A program made the position numbers and the translations under genes. This document shows positions 1-12,165 of a stretch of DNA of 64,000 nucleotides, piece after piece. Numbering within the stretch: position 1 is the stretch's first letter; the number at the start of each line of letters is the position of its first letter. The notes under the pieces are model-generated. The model had not been told where the DNA came from, did not search any database, and saw nothing but the letters and a program-made list of their open reading frames with translations. Origin of the DNA: Branchiostoma floridae (lineage: Eukaryota; Chordata; Leptocardii; Amphioxiformes; Branchiostomatidae); the NCBI RefSeq assembly GCF_000003815.2, contig NC_049979.1, positions 21,842,518-21,906,517 on the forward strand, written 5' to 3'.

Positions 1-658
1 GAAAGATTAATGATTTTTAATGGGGCGAGTTTCTTATTATACATTAATATCCTGCCTTCCCCCCAGTATCATAAATTTGCCAGGTTCTGCCAATATCACT
101 TGGGAGCTTCTCGGGGTGGTAAATTAGGCCAAATTTCCATTATTAATTGCTAGCTGAAGGCTACCGTATGTGATTTTAGTGCTATAGTGAACCTTGGCGT
201 CATGCCACACCCACTCAAAGACATGATTGTATCGGTTAAGCTAGTAAGCTCTATATATATTGATGGTATAAATTGGTTCGATTTCAGCGTTAAGATGTTA
301 TCATTTCTTGTTGCAGCCTCTGTATTATATCTGTATTTTCGAATCAATGAATCGGTTTAGGAAATCCTGCACTACAAGCCTGGTTCAACGCAGAGAATCT
401 GCTACACTACACCACCCCTCCACCACCCCACAGAAAACACACACATACACACAGGCACACGTACACACACATACACACACAGACTCACACATACCCGGCG
501 GGCAAGCGTTGTTATTACCTCTATGCTGCTATGAGTTTTCACCGGCATTGCTGATTGCCAAGTCGGTAAGTTCGTTCGCCTCATCGTTCGATCGGCCGTT
601 TAATTGTTGACCGTTTTTGTTGTTTTGGTTAGTGGGGTAATTATTTATTTGTTTGCTT
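1..658. other. Intergenic, AT-rich, with a CA microsatellite
   Basis: No gene is seen. A degenerate CA/CACACAT microsatellite runs from 434 to 492. The rest is unique-looking AT-rich DNA. Confidence 0.5.
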
Positions 659-817
659 GTTGGTTGGTTGGTTGGTTGGTTGGTTAGTTGGTTGGTTGGT
701 TGGTTGGTTGGTTGGTTGGTTGGTTGGTTGGTTGGTTGGTTGGTTGGTTGGTTGGTTGGTTGGTTGGTTGGTTGGTTGGTTGGTTGGTTGGTTGGTTGGT
801 TGGTTGGTTGGTTGGTT
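659..817 (+). repeat. (GGTT)n microsatellite, about 40 units
   Basis: The GGTT tetranucleotide repeats almost perfectly for 159 bp with a single break (TTAG) at about 685. Decayed GGTT-like sequence follows to about 890, suggesting a once longer tract. The repeat reads as Trp-Leu-Val-Gly in every plus frame, which explains the open frame over it; it is not a protein gene. The G-rich strand has evenly spaced GG pairs and could form stacked two-tetrad G-quadruplexes. Confidence 0.97.
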
Positions 818-990
818 AGATGTTTAGTCGGTTAATTATTTGGTTGACTGGTTTTGGTTAACTGGTTGACTGGTTTGTTGGATAGTTGATTAATCCATAG
901 GTGTGGCTGGAACTATCCAGTAACGTAGTTGATGGATTGATTGATTTATTGGTCGATTCACCTGGTCCTTGTAATTTAGCTTAGTCAGGT

Positions 991-1013
991 ATGAATGAAT
1001 GAATGAATGAATG
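991..1013 (+). repeat. (ATGA)n microsatellite
   Basis: Short perfect ATGA tandem of about six units. It is followed by GGATAAAACGTTTATTT, which looks like a retroelement 3' end, but nothing else supports a retroelement. Confidence 0.8.
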
Positions 1014-4000
1014 GATAAAACGTTTATTTTTCTGTGAAACCTTGCAGTCTTGCAACTGGAATACGTTTTACTTACAACGAGTTAAAAATTTCATATACTA
1101 ATAGTTCAAATTCTCACGACACATAAACCATTCCGTTACCATAGAATATTTGAACACAGACATCAAAAGGTAATAACCTGGTGATTATTATTACTACTAC
1201 AATTATCATTATTATTTAATAACCGGACATCCCAGTGACGCATACCACAGGGTTGTACAACATCGTCATGTAATACCTGACAGCTGCTTAGGGCTCATTC
1301 ATAGAACGAAACTCTCCAAAAAAATCTCACGCCAGCACTGGGCTTCCACCTCAGCAAACACCATCAGCTCATCTAGTTTCTCATCAGCTACCATCATCGA
1401 CATATAAAAAGCTACAAACTATCATCGCTACGCTTTCCAGACATCCTGATATTTTGCCAAAGGCGCCTCTCGCTTAGATTGCTTTTATTTGCTGCCTTGT
1501 CGGAATGTGAGATAAAGGTCATCTACAACGCATCGTCCGGCGGACTTATTTCCACCTGTGATGCGCGATTAATTTTATGATTAGGCGGCACGATTTATCA
1601 CGACAGTAACGTAATGTAAAACCTTCTTCAAGTCAGCCGCCACTAGCCGAGGAGAGTTAGAGTTATAGCTTCTGTTGCTGATAACGGGTGGCGGAATCGT
1701 TTCAAATAATTGGGCTTGAGTGACTATAGTAAGTAGGTGAGATGAAAACAACTTTTGGGAGGATGGGGAGTGTCTTGAGTAGGAGGGGGATGCGATAAAG
1801 GTCTTCTCACGGGCTTCCAGTAACGATTATGGACGTTGTGCCGGGAATCCTTGCCAATCCTCGGATCTATAATCATTTCCCTACACAAACATGTCGTTAG
1901 TATATTCAAGGGGGTGCTCAAACAGAGCAATGACAACATGGAAATAAAAGTGATATCTGTTAAGAAAACATGGCCGAAAAGAGTTCAAAGGTCTCGCGTT
2001 ACCATGAACTATTAATAACTGACGTATGTCTTACTACAGAAACGCATGAAAACAAAACTACAGAAACACTGAAAACAGATACACCGAAAACAAAATGAGT
2101 CCAATTTTGCGGAGTGTGGATACAAGCAACGCCTAGGGCATTGTTCATTTAACGACCGGATCCTCGAGTCCAAGCCAGATACGAGTCTCTACATTACTGC
2201 ACAGTAAGCGCCACAGAATCAGCCTCGCCCGTAGCGCTTTATAACGCCCACGCTATACACACATCATTGGGCATACCGACTTGATAAAGCAAACGACTTG
2301 AGATGAATGGACTTTTAATGACTGCACACAAGTAGTGTTCGATCCGGGTGCCCCCTCCCCCTTTCCCAATGCCCCCCTTCCCTTTTCCCCACCAAACGAC
2401 ATTATGCTCTGCACCATTTATTGGTGGCACATTGACTTTCTAGTATCTGTTCAAGGCCCTACGATTGGTGGGCATAACCCTGTGTCTATGTACCATGGTC
2501 CCGTGAATCCTCAGCCTGAACCCTTCAGGCATCAGAAGCTGGATATTTCCTCAATTACGGGTCAACTTCTTTAAAATTCCTGCCGCGCTCGGCTTGATCC
2601 TTTACTGCACATTGGACACGACAATGCTCTTAAGAATTATGACCTCGCTATCCGCCAGACTACAAGTAGCGTCCCTCCATAATACGAGGATTAAGGTTAG
2701 CCGTATTCTCCAGCTTGTTTTTAGTTCTTTATCTCTGAGGATGGACTGTGCGCTCTGGTAAAGAAGCCACCATAAGCTAGTGATTCCTGCACTGTGTTCC
2801 AGATTCCGTGTCGTTAGTACTGTTTGCTTCTTGAATACCCCGTGTCTTGACATACTAAGATAGATGCTAAAAGCCAGAGATCAATGTAAAATACAGTAAG
2901 ATAATTCATCTTATCCCAACAGGTACAAATACGAGTGAAGGTCAGGGAAGGTGTGCTTTAAGTTCGACGGTGTGTCAGAAACAGTATGCAGTATTTCTGT
3001 TTTGGCGCAGAACACGTTAGGGTGTAAAACTGGTAAATCGCGTTAAAAGCAGTAGAGAGTATCGTCAATGCCAAGCTGCCATTTAGTCCAATTTCCTCAC
3101 ATTCTTACCGGCCCGCTGAGGTTCGAAAAACATCAATACCGTACAAAATGATGTGTGGGCTGGTACAACAACGGAAAACTACTAGCCCGGCCAACGATAT
3201 ATATCCACCAGCCACGCATATGACACACCGCTTCACTCATGTCAGACGTCCAAGTCTTTAAATCAATAAGTCTTCATCTTACCCGAACAATTGATCCATT
3301 CTTTCTTGTTGTGGCTATTTTTTCTAGCCATTTTCTGAGTAATTACCGTATCCGACATCCTCTGTCTGTTTCCTCCGATCCGTGGTCTTTTTTTTCTTAA
3401 GCTCCTTTTTAATGTAACGAACAAACTGGCCAGTGGCCAGAAAGGCTACATCAATACACATAAGATATGGCCGGGAACTCGTGGACAGGAAATGGAGTAT
3501 CGCGGGGCACGCTGGTCCGGATATAAAGCATACGACTTTCAGAGTTCTTTGATGTGATGATGATGACCACCATAACTTATCATTCCTTACTATGTCTCGT
3601 GCCTCTCCTGATGAGATTGACTCAGGATGGTTTGGGTGTATGTTTTTGGCGACGCGTCAGGAACGGTGCACTTCAATTACCTCCGTAAACGGGAGGTATT
3701 AATTTTTGGTGGGTCTGTTTGTCCGTCCAATGTGTGTGTGTTTTCACATGCTAGGCACGTGAAAAACACTGACAGAAAGCTAGATGAAAGGTCGCGGAAA
3801 ACTTCTTTTAACCAAATGCTTCCCATGGGAACATGATTTGTTTTGTATTTATGATAACTGGCAACCATAAATATTTTTAAGTCACTTAGTCTGTATTTTG
3901 CCTCATTTCTAACCCTTTAAAAGGGTATTAACTGTTTACAGCAATATCTCCAACGACGCTTATCTGATAGATGTATTCCAGGGTATTCCAGTCAACTCAC

Positions 4001-4456
4001 ATACGTGTCATAGAGTACGTTCGTCATTTTGTTCGCTCGCTCATTCCTTCGTTCAGACCCTTGTAGTGCCTATCGGCACATATAATAGGGCAACGAATTT
4101 CCTTAATTGGTGTTTCAGTACCGGGGTATATTTTTCACATGGTGAGGTTGCTACACCTTCCTTCAATATGCTCGAGGCAACTCATTGAATACGGGACCCC
4201 CGTTCTACGTCCATTCCGAAAGACGCTGCAGCCCTATCCAGGATTAGTCCTTGTAATCACCTTAGCACCTCTTAGTTCCTTTTGTGACTTTGAGACACAT
4301 CGGGCCAGCTTTTCCAACCTATCTATGTGTTATTCTTCTCTCTGAACCAACGTCCACTTAATTACCAACTGAATTAGAACCAGGAGCACACCTATGAGCC
4401 TGCTGCCAGTTAATCTAGGAACACCCACCATACAGAATATGGTTCAGAAATCGCTT
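1014..4456. other. Intergenic stretch, no gene seen
   Basis: I see no conserved protein and no convincing repeat boundary. A pyrimidine-rich tract lies at 2346-2392. CACCGAAAACAAAA near 2082-2095 resembles pieces at 12.99 and 14.00 kb and may be a retroelement tail fragment. Confidence 0.4.
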
Positions 4457-4653
4457 GCCTCTACCAGGCTCCGTGGATCGGTGGCCCAAAAGTAGAAATT
4501 GGACAAAAAGAGTTAATACTATGCTAGAGGAGTCGGTCGACCACGAAGGTAAAGAAATAGCTCCTATGGCCGACCGACTCCCCAAGCGTACTATTGACTC
4601 TTTTTGTCCAACTTATGCTATTAGACCACCGATCCGCGGAGCCTGGTAGAGGC
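4457..4653. mobile_element. Foldback MITE with long inverted arms
   Basis: The left end GCCTCTACCAGGC is the reverse complement of the right end GCCTGGTAGAGGC. Pairing continues inward through the GATCGGTGG and GGACAAAAAGAGT blocks and GGAGTCGGTCG, leaving a short loop near 4545, so almost all of the 197 bp can fold back on itself. No target-site duplication is clear. It has no coding capacity. I read it as a non-autonomous DNA transposon of unknown superfamily. Confidence 0.8.
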
Positions 4654-7410
4654 TAAGAAAATGCATCAAACGATGATCTATGTTTCAAGCAAATTCACCA
4701 TCACTCATAAGTAATAACGTACATAATTTCTGGTTGTCAACCATACCCACCACAGGATGTAGCCTGAGATTTGTAGTGTCTCACTATCTACATGATTTAT
4801 CTTTCTATCCATTTCCAATAAATAGAATCTCTATGAGGTCGGCACCACACTAGTCATTGGACACCAATACGTTTCTGGTCGACCTTTTACTAATTTAGTT
4901 TTGCAATACTCCAGATACATGTATATGCCCCTGGACTACATATCAGAGTAAAGAAAAAATATAGACCACTTTACTTTTATACTCATTTCAATTCTATATG
5001 AGTATGAAATATTACTAATTTTTCGACGTGTATCGACCAACGAAACGTTATATAATCATGATACCTATGCTGCGCATATAACGTTGAAGTTACGTTGATA
5101 CATTTACGCCAATATGTGTAATGCATGTCGAATTTCAACACAATAAACTCAATGGTTAATGGTTTGAACTTCACATACACAGTGTGAGGCATGGTGGATA
5201 ATATGTTAAAGTTCAAGGCCCCTTAGGAGGCATAAAGAAACCACGTTTTGACATCAATTGCAAGGTAGTACTTCTTCACCTTTAACCTTGCGCATGAGCG
5301 AATCAAACCATGAACTAGTTTATTTTTTTTAAAGATGGGCAATGACTTTTGGTAACTCCTGGATTCTACCTCAACCACGCTGAAACGTGTCGTTCTTGGT
5401 GGTGTTGATCATTGGTTCGTCTGTGCTGCAGCCCAGTTGCCGTTGCGTACTGGGCCGGACGATTGTTCTTTCTTAATTTATCTATTTATTGATATTCAAC
5501 ATAGCAGATTCACACATGATTGCAGCCTGAATGGCGTTGTTGTGTACAACACACATATATTCAGACCATACAGAGAAAAAATCTACACACCCCTGACATA
5601 CATCTACATACCCCATCATGACATACTAGTGCCTACAGTCTGGTTGTAGCGATTGATTGCTATATGGTGAAAAGAGATTGTTTTCGGTTTTAGGGTATAT
5701 GTTTCTTGACCTTTGACAACGTAACATTGCATATTGATGTAATTAAAACTTTGTTGACCTTGATTAATGAATGTTTCCTCAAAACCATTTGTATAGATGT
5801 AGTTTCTTCTAAAAACTTCTCTTTCTACAACGACCACATCATTGGCCTTGAACTCGCAATGCTACCATGGCTAGCGGGAATATCAGCTAGTAGGTCGATA
5901 CAAAGAAATATTACCATCGCCTTGCCTGTTATTCTATTTCCCCATCGAGTCCAATTCCACAAATATTTGCATCTAGTTTCATATATAAAATATATTCTCC
6001 AAGGCGCCTCCTAGTTAGGGAAAAGTGATTGCGGAAGTTCTGGGATGCCATTGTAAAAAAAATCTATATTCAGGTCATACCTGGGCAGGATGAATAATAA
6101 TGCATCTTTATAGACATTAATCTTCACCAGCGGAACAAAGGGATACCATATTAATCACTAAAACGCCACTAGAGTTCCCATTGTCATCCACTCGTTACTC
6201 CTGAGGAATGATTCCTCCGAATTCGCAGCGCGTAAAAAGGCTGAGATAATCAGAGAGGGTCCCGAGGTGTGCATTAGCATTATCCTGAACTTAATCAGTT
6301 AAAATCCAATAACGACTATCCCAGGTGAGGGCAGATTTGCTGTGGAACAGCGCGGGAGTTTTCTAATGGTTTGGAGTAATCCCGCGGTGTATGCGGGGAT
6401 GTCTGCAGATGGAGTGTTAATGGAGAGGGCTGCTGTTCTTCCAAGGATAATAATGACTTCAAAAACTGCGATAAAAGTGCGAATGGCTCGTAACTACCGT
6501 AAGAAGTTATTGCTCGGTTTGGGGTATCTGGTATCAGGAACAGCGGCAGCATCATACTAATTCGCCCAGATAGCTCTTAAATAAAAGATTACGTAACAGC
6601 ACCTTTCCCTGTAAATATTTAGAAGGAATCAGAAGGTTCACGGTTTAAACTACGCAATAAGATGCATTGTGGGTGACATGTCAGATGTCAAGGCCCTTAG
6701 CTTGCGACTATTTTCGATCCAACAATGTTCAGACTCATTTTTAAGTCTCTGGGGTTTTCAACTTTGACAAATTACCCAATCCATCTCTCTGCGCATGAGC
6801 AGTTTTAACGGCGAACTGACTTATAGCAACCTACGTCATCGGGTATACGAGATTCAATTAGCACGATCAGACGAAGAAGTTATGATTATAAGCGAGTTCT
6901 CAGGTCAGATTGGATAAGAGTAATTGATGAACTCCTTTCTGCTGTGTGAGATAGTATCTGTCATAGGTTCTGCTACAGGGCATTGTCTTTCTTTTTAACA
7001 TAAAACGATTCTGCACATAAATACACGTGTCATGTGAAACGATATATTTTTGGGTCATATCAATATCCCTGCGGCAAATAAAGATTTTCAGCCTTGGACA
7101 GTAACTTGCATGAAAGCATCGCGCTTTCCGTAACATAAGCTTGTTGGGGCTGGAGGTCTTGTACCACACGGTGCTTAACTGTTATATCATTTGTATACAA
7201 AATCATTGTCAGAATGACATATATATTACATTGGTATATATTACTGGTGTGTCAGTAGCTTTCTGTGGGGCTTTTGTGGAGCCTTTGATAACAAGGATTT
7301 ACCATGTGCACAATGTAACATGACTTTGATTATATGACGTTGAAATTTTCCTGGCAGATGGCAGATTTAACCATCCAACATGGCGAACAATACTTACATC
7401 ATGGTCGCGT
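4654..7410. other. Intergenic stretch, no gene seen
   Basis: AT-rich DNA without recognisable coding segments. The frames present are short and show no family resemblance. TTGCGCATGAGC-like words recur at about 5290 and 6790, hinting at old repeat fragments. Confidence 0.4.
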
Positions 7411-7617
7411 CTGTGCAAACGCACAATTTACATATGATCACGTGAGTGCACACGCACAATTTACATTATGATCACGTGAGTACACACGCACAATTTACAC
7501 ATGATCACATGAGTGCACACGCACGATTTACATGCTGATCACGTGAGTACACACGCTCAATTTACATCATGATCACGTGAGTACACACGCACGATTTACA
7601 TCATGATCACGTGAGTT
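7411..7617. repeat. Minisatellite, 33-34 bp unit, six E-box-bearing copies
   Basis: TGATCACGTGAG recurs at 7436, 7469, 7502, 7536, 7570 and 7604, spacing 33, 33, 34, 34 and 34 bp; the third copy has CACATG instead of CACGTG. Between them the unit reads roughly TACACACGCACAATTTACAT. Each unit thus carries a palindromic core TGATCACGTGA with a canonical E-box. Units differ by a few bases, so the array is not freshly amplified. Confidence 0.95.
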
Positions 7618-10159
7618 CAATCACCCCATCTATGATGTGTGGGCGTACTTGCTGTCTACATTCTGCACATTAATGTTGAAACATTAACTAATAACGTTCT
7701 CTAATTATGATCTAATGTCTGGACGAACATACATTATTGTTATACTAAATTACCTTGATTTATTTTCAGTCTTGGTCATCTATTATTGCTACTTATCTAA
7801 TTATAAATTTTATCTATTTGAGTCGATCTTTGATCTCATTACGATAATTTGTGGTGATATTACGTTTTTCTATATCTGGTTCTTCACCAGTAACCATGGA
7901 AACTACCCGCAGGCCATATCAATAGTCTGATGAAATGAACGAACTAAAGATAATTCTGTTTTGTGTACGTATACGCAACGGTCAACACCGCCTACACCTT
8001 ATGATTATCACTGTTTCCTGACTATAAGGGACCAACAATGCACAGATCAGATTTACGTGTCTTGCATACAAAGTCTACAAACAGCAGTAAGTGATTTGTG
8101 ATCATCCCAAATACACCCAGCTTCGGCACCTACCCTGGTGACTTCTATTGACGTAGTTGTACAGCTGTTGTATGTTACTGCACCAGTTCAATGGCAAAGC
8201 CGTTCATTATTGTTGTTGTAAATAAAATTCAATGGTTTTTAGTTCTAAGCCATCACTTCACCACTCAAAGTTCGAACCAGGTAGAACATTGAAGAAGATT
8301 TTTACAAACGGGCTACAGAAAGAGGGTTGTCGCAATGAACAAAGTCGTTTGGGTTGGTTGTATTGGGCTGACGGAAAGAGACATTAACAGTTCAAGATGT
8401 CTCTCACAAATAAGCTAGCTCATGGCTTAAATTGCGCATGCACAGTGTGATCCATTGTTGAGAATGTGTCAAAGTTGATGGTCACTGACAATACAAAAAT
8501 ATTGGCCATAGGTGATCAACTTTGATATATTGCCCAGTATGCATCATATTGCGCACGTGCATTTCTAGCCGTTACATAGCTTATTGCCTGTTATAGCCCG
8601 GTTGATTTTATTGGGTAATAATGATTTTCCAAAAGATAAGCAATTCTTATTGAAATAGAACAGTTGCACTACGTTTTATACTAGTGATAAATTTTCACTG
8701 AATCAATGTACATTTACTTTTAATGTAAGCTTCAAGCAGACGCTGGGAGGCTTTATTGCTACGTTCTCCCTGGTAGCAGTCATTTTTCGGACAAAAAGAA
8801 GTCAGGCAGTTTGTTGCAGAATGGGCAGCTAGGAACGCATCTCACTACATCTGCTTGGAGATTTAGTTTTCCTGTTCCTTGTTTCCCTAGTCGCTCTACA
8901 CATCCGTTTTCTGGGTGGAAGTATGAAAATAAATACTAAAAGTCTCAAGTTCATGGATGTAAATGACATGACTACAGAAGATGTCTCCGACATAATAGAG
9001 CCGTGTGGTTTTGAATATATTCCACTCACGTGCTGTGACACTTGATAAGTGAGGTACGATGTTGTGACACCATTTCCCAAACATGAGACTGACTTTGTGA
9101 CGCTTGCTAAAATGTGAAACATCTGTCTACTCAAAGGGATTTCCATGCACAAGGTTTTGCCATTCCATTTACCTGTTAACGAGGAAAATGCACGATGAAT
9201 ACTGTGATTACCATAACTTTATGACAACACTATGCCATAAAACGTTCGAGATATCGTGTCAGGTGCCTTTGAGATTGTTTATTTTGCTTTGTAGTGATAA
9301 CAGACAGTTGTTTTGACATGTCCCTGTGTAGATAGCTCTTGGCTCGTAAAGATTAGGTATACGTTTGGCCTCCCAACAGCTTTGCACTAGAAATGAAGAG
9401 ATGTTTTTTTTTTTTGTTGGTTAAATTCTTTCTTTCGATGCGTATAACTGAAAAAGTGAACAGTTTTCCATGATGATGACGTTCGGCATGCAGGCAGTTG
9501 AAACAAAAAATACACAGCGAAATGCACCTTATGCAAATTAGAGCTTATTTTGCATAAATAAAACATGCTTAATTCTATAATTCCCGTGTTTTCCATAACA
9601 CGACGTTGATACGAATACATGCAACATATGTAATTCATGGCAGGTGGAATACTAAAAGATACCTATTATATACATTCTATGATAAATGCAAAAGTACTAT
9701 GGTAGTTCATCTCGCTCGAGCTCAAATGATAGAAATTGCATACTTGTGACGTGTAGATTATGCAAAGGTTCACATAGCAATGCATGGATTATGTAAATGC
9801 GTAAGTCGTTTGCATTATTTAATGGAGACCTGAGGTCTCCAAACTCTTATTGCATCTTCATTCCTACTTGTGGGATTACCCGATGTAGACAAGTATGCAC
9901 TGTCATACTTTCTTCATGAATATTTACAGATTTACTTTTAAAGGTCAAAGCTACCACAGAACAAACAGTTTTCGTCTGTGATAGACTTGCGTGTCTGTTC
10001 AGTGTCCATAGAATGAAAGGACGGTATTTCGTCACATCTACAGAATATGTCACGGGGACTGATATTGCTGAAGATAAGAACGCAGACAGTGGTGCCTAGG
10101 GGCACGTTTTAAAGGTTGACGCACTTGATCAAGCTCCTGACGCACATAGCCTACTATGG
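7618..10159. other. Intergenic stretch, no gene seen
   Basis: No exon is supported. A short inverted pair, TCAAAGTTGAT near 8469 and ATCAACTTTGA near 8516, flanked by TTGCGCATGCAC and TTGCGCACGTGC, may be an eroded MITE. GGAGACCTGAGGTCTCC at about 9825-9841 is a near-perfect palindrome. Confidence 0.4.
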
Positions 10160-10390
10160 TCTACCGACCGTCTCAAGACATTGATTGGGACTCGTGAGCA
10201 AGGTCGTCTGAGATTGGGAGTTGGTCGGCGAAGCTGCCTACTAGTTTTTAAAAGTCGTCGGTGCCAACCGACTTATAGATTTTGACAAATCAAAGTCTGG
10301 AAAGTAATATCCTGCTTAAATGCTACCAGAGGAGTGGCGTGGAGCTAGAATAGGATGGATTCTCTCATACCTTGGTTTGGGAGTCACTGA
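10160..10390. repeat. Dispersed repeat, copy 1 (ACTCGTGAGCAAGGTC family)
   Basis: GACTCGTGAGCAAGGTCGTC, GATTGGGAGTTGGTCGG and, 110 bp on, GGAGCTAGAATAGGA recur in the same order in the copy split at 26.83-28.07 kb, and partly at 32.24-32.44 kb. The family probably is a non-autonomous transposon; ends are not defined here. Confidence 0.6.
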
Positions 10391-11395
10391 ATTGGCGTCT
10401 AATGATTTTGGTCCTGAACCGATGCGAAGAACAGCCTGGTAATTATGAAACCTTTATGCTATATGCGGGTATAAATTGAACAGATTTTATTGATTCATAC
10501 ATAAAGGGAGATATGTATTTTGGATAAGGAAAACTGTGCTTAAAGACTAGGTTTACTATTAGCTTTACAAATTACCATAGCGGACGATTTTATGACATCC
10601 ACGTTTTACTGAAGTCATATTAATGTATCATGGGCACCTACTTACTAGAACTGTTAATTCACACTGATAAAAATTACATGTTTTACCTTTAATCGATAAC
10701 TACTCTTAAGACCCTAAATGCCAAAACATAATTGATTTTGACGGGAAAAAACGCGCAAATATTCAACGCAGTGGAAACTAGATGAGAGAGCCAACGTTTG
10801 GTCTTCGCATACTTTTACGTTTCAAACGCGCTATAATGATAGCTTCCTTCGAATGAAGCAACCCTACGTTTATCGAAGACGACTGGTTACATGTATATAG
10901 CTCCTCGACCTTTCCTGTAAATTACTGCCATGTTTTCTGCTTGGATCGTCATTATTTATCTTTACCCCACCTCTTTCCACGGTCCTTCATTTCCCTTTAA
11001 ATTAAACCTCTATCTTTCGCCCTCACCCTTGAACAAGAGTTCGTTTCGCGACCTGTCAACTGTGAGTTCCAGTAGAACGTACACATAATCGCTACAGTTA
11101 AGACCAACCAATTTGTTCGTCTTACATTATAGATACACGTCGGCATCAGATCGGTACAAATGCCATTCCACCGGCGGCAAAAGGTCAGTATCTCTCAATT
11201 TTCCGGTCTGTGTCGTGCAGGTAAGCTACAAATTCGTGATAAGGGGAGAAAATGTCAGAGACCGGGAGATGACACATTTCACTCAGCGTCACAGATCCGT
11301 ATCAAACTAGGTAAAACAGTTAATTGCCACCCCCACACCACCCCCAAGAAAGTACCGCGGTATGATCGATATTAACGCTAACTCCGAGAGACTTT
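10391..11395. other. Intergenic stretch, no gene seen
   Basis: Nothing recognisable on either strand. Confidence 0.4.
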
Positions 11396-12165
11396 TAAAA
11401 CGCTCGCCGTTCATATTAGTCGTACGATCGTCGTATGATCTCTTAGCATAGGACATTCTTGGGATAGTCGTGTATGAGTCAAAATTCATCTGTATTGTCA
11501 CATAAAATGATGTCTTGAATCCTTGTATGTGGTTGGTTCTGTCATAGCCACATAAAGATTGTACGGCATCAAAATCGTAGGAAGACACACGACAAATGTG
11601 ATGGCGCCATTATGGTCGTACGATGGTCGCACAATTGCAAAATGAGGAGCAATCTTAAGACACTTCTGTTCTGTATATGTCGTACAAACTTTCTTGTTAC
11701 CGACAAGGCTCTCTTAGATCCTTTTTTTATTTCTGCCACATTCTGTTTGTGACATGAAAATCGTGTAACGGCCTTCGACGAATGTTACCGTATTGTAAAT
11801 CATACAAGATCCATAGATTCGGGTATCCTAAGCTAAGGTCACAACCGGCCGTACGTGCAAATACGTGCTGTCTACGTGCCAAAACGTGGGCAATCTTTTG
11901 GGATCCGTAAGTCGTAAGTACCGCCTCCGGACGAACCCATAGGGAATTCGACGGATTTTGGAGCAGGCAGGCACGCCCTAGAACGTTAGGTGCCGGCAAA
12001 TCTTTGTGTGCCATCGGGCTGCGGATTCGCCTCCCGTATACGTGGCAGTACGGGCGACACGCCTGCCCTGTACAGCCTGAACGTTTTCAGAAATACGTGG
12101 CGGGCGTGACCTCCCAAAGAAACGTACGGACAAATTGCACATACGGCGGGTTATACCCTTAGCCT
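11396..12165. repeat. CpG-rich repeat-like patch with GTCGTACGATCG and ACGTG motifs
   Basis: The first part (11396-11640) has the self-complementary words GTCGTACGATCGTCGTA and GTCGTACGATGGTCGCAC and shares GGCATCRAAATCGT with 26.27 kb. The second part (11727-12165) is CpG-rich and has a cluster of ACGTG words at 11849-11893. The minus-strand frame over 11727-12014 matches nothing I know. I think both parts are old transposon sequence, but I could not fix boundaries. Confidence 0.35.

Noticed and set aside
653-835. Open frame coding for a Trp-Leu-Val-Gly repeat protein
   Set aside because: It is the translation of a pure GGTT tetranucleotide tract; a 4-base repeat gives the same four-residue repeat in every frame.
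7411-7617. CRISPR-like array
   Set aside because: The intervals between the TGATCACGTGAG cores are themselves repeated, so this is a tandem minisatellite, not repeats with unique spacers, and the DNA is eukaryotic.
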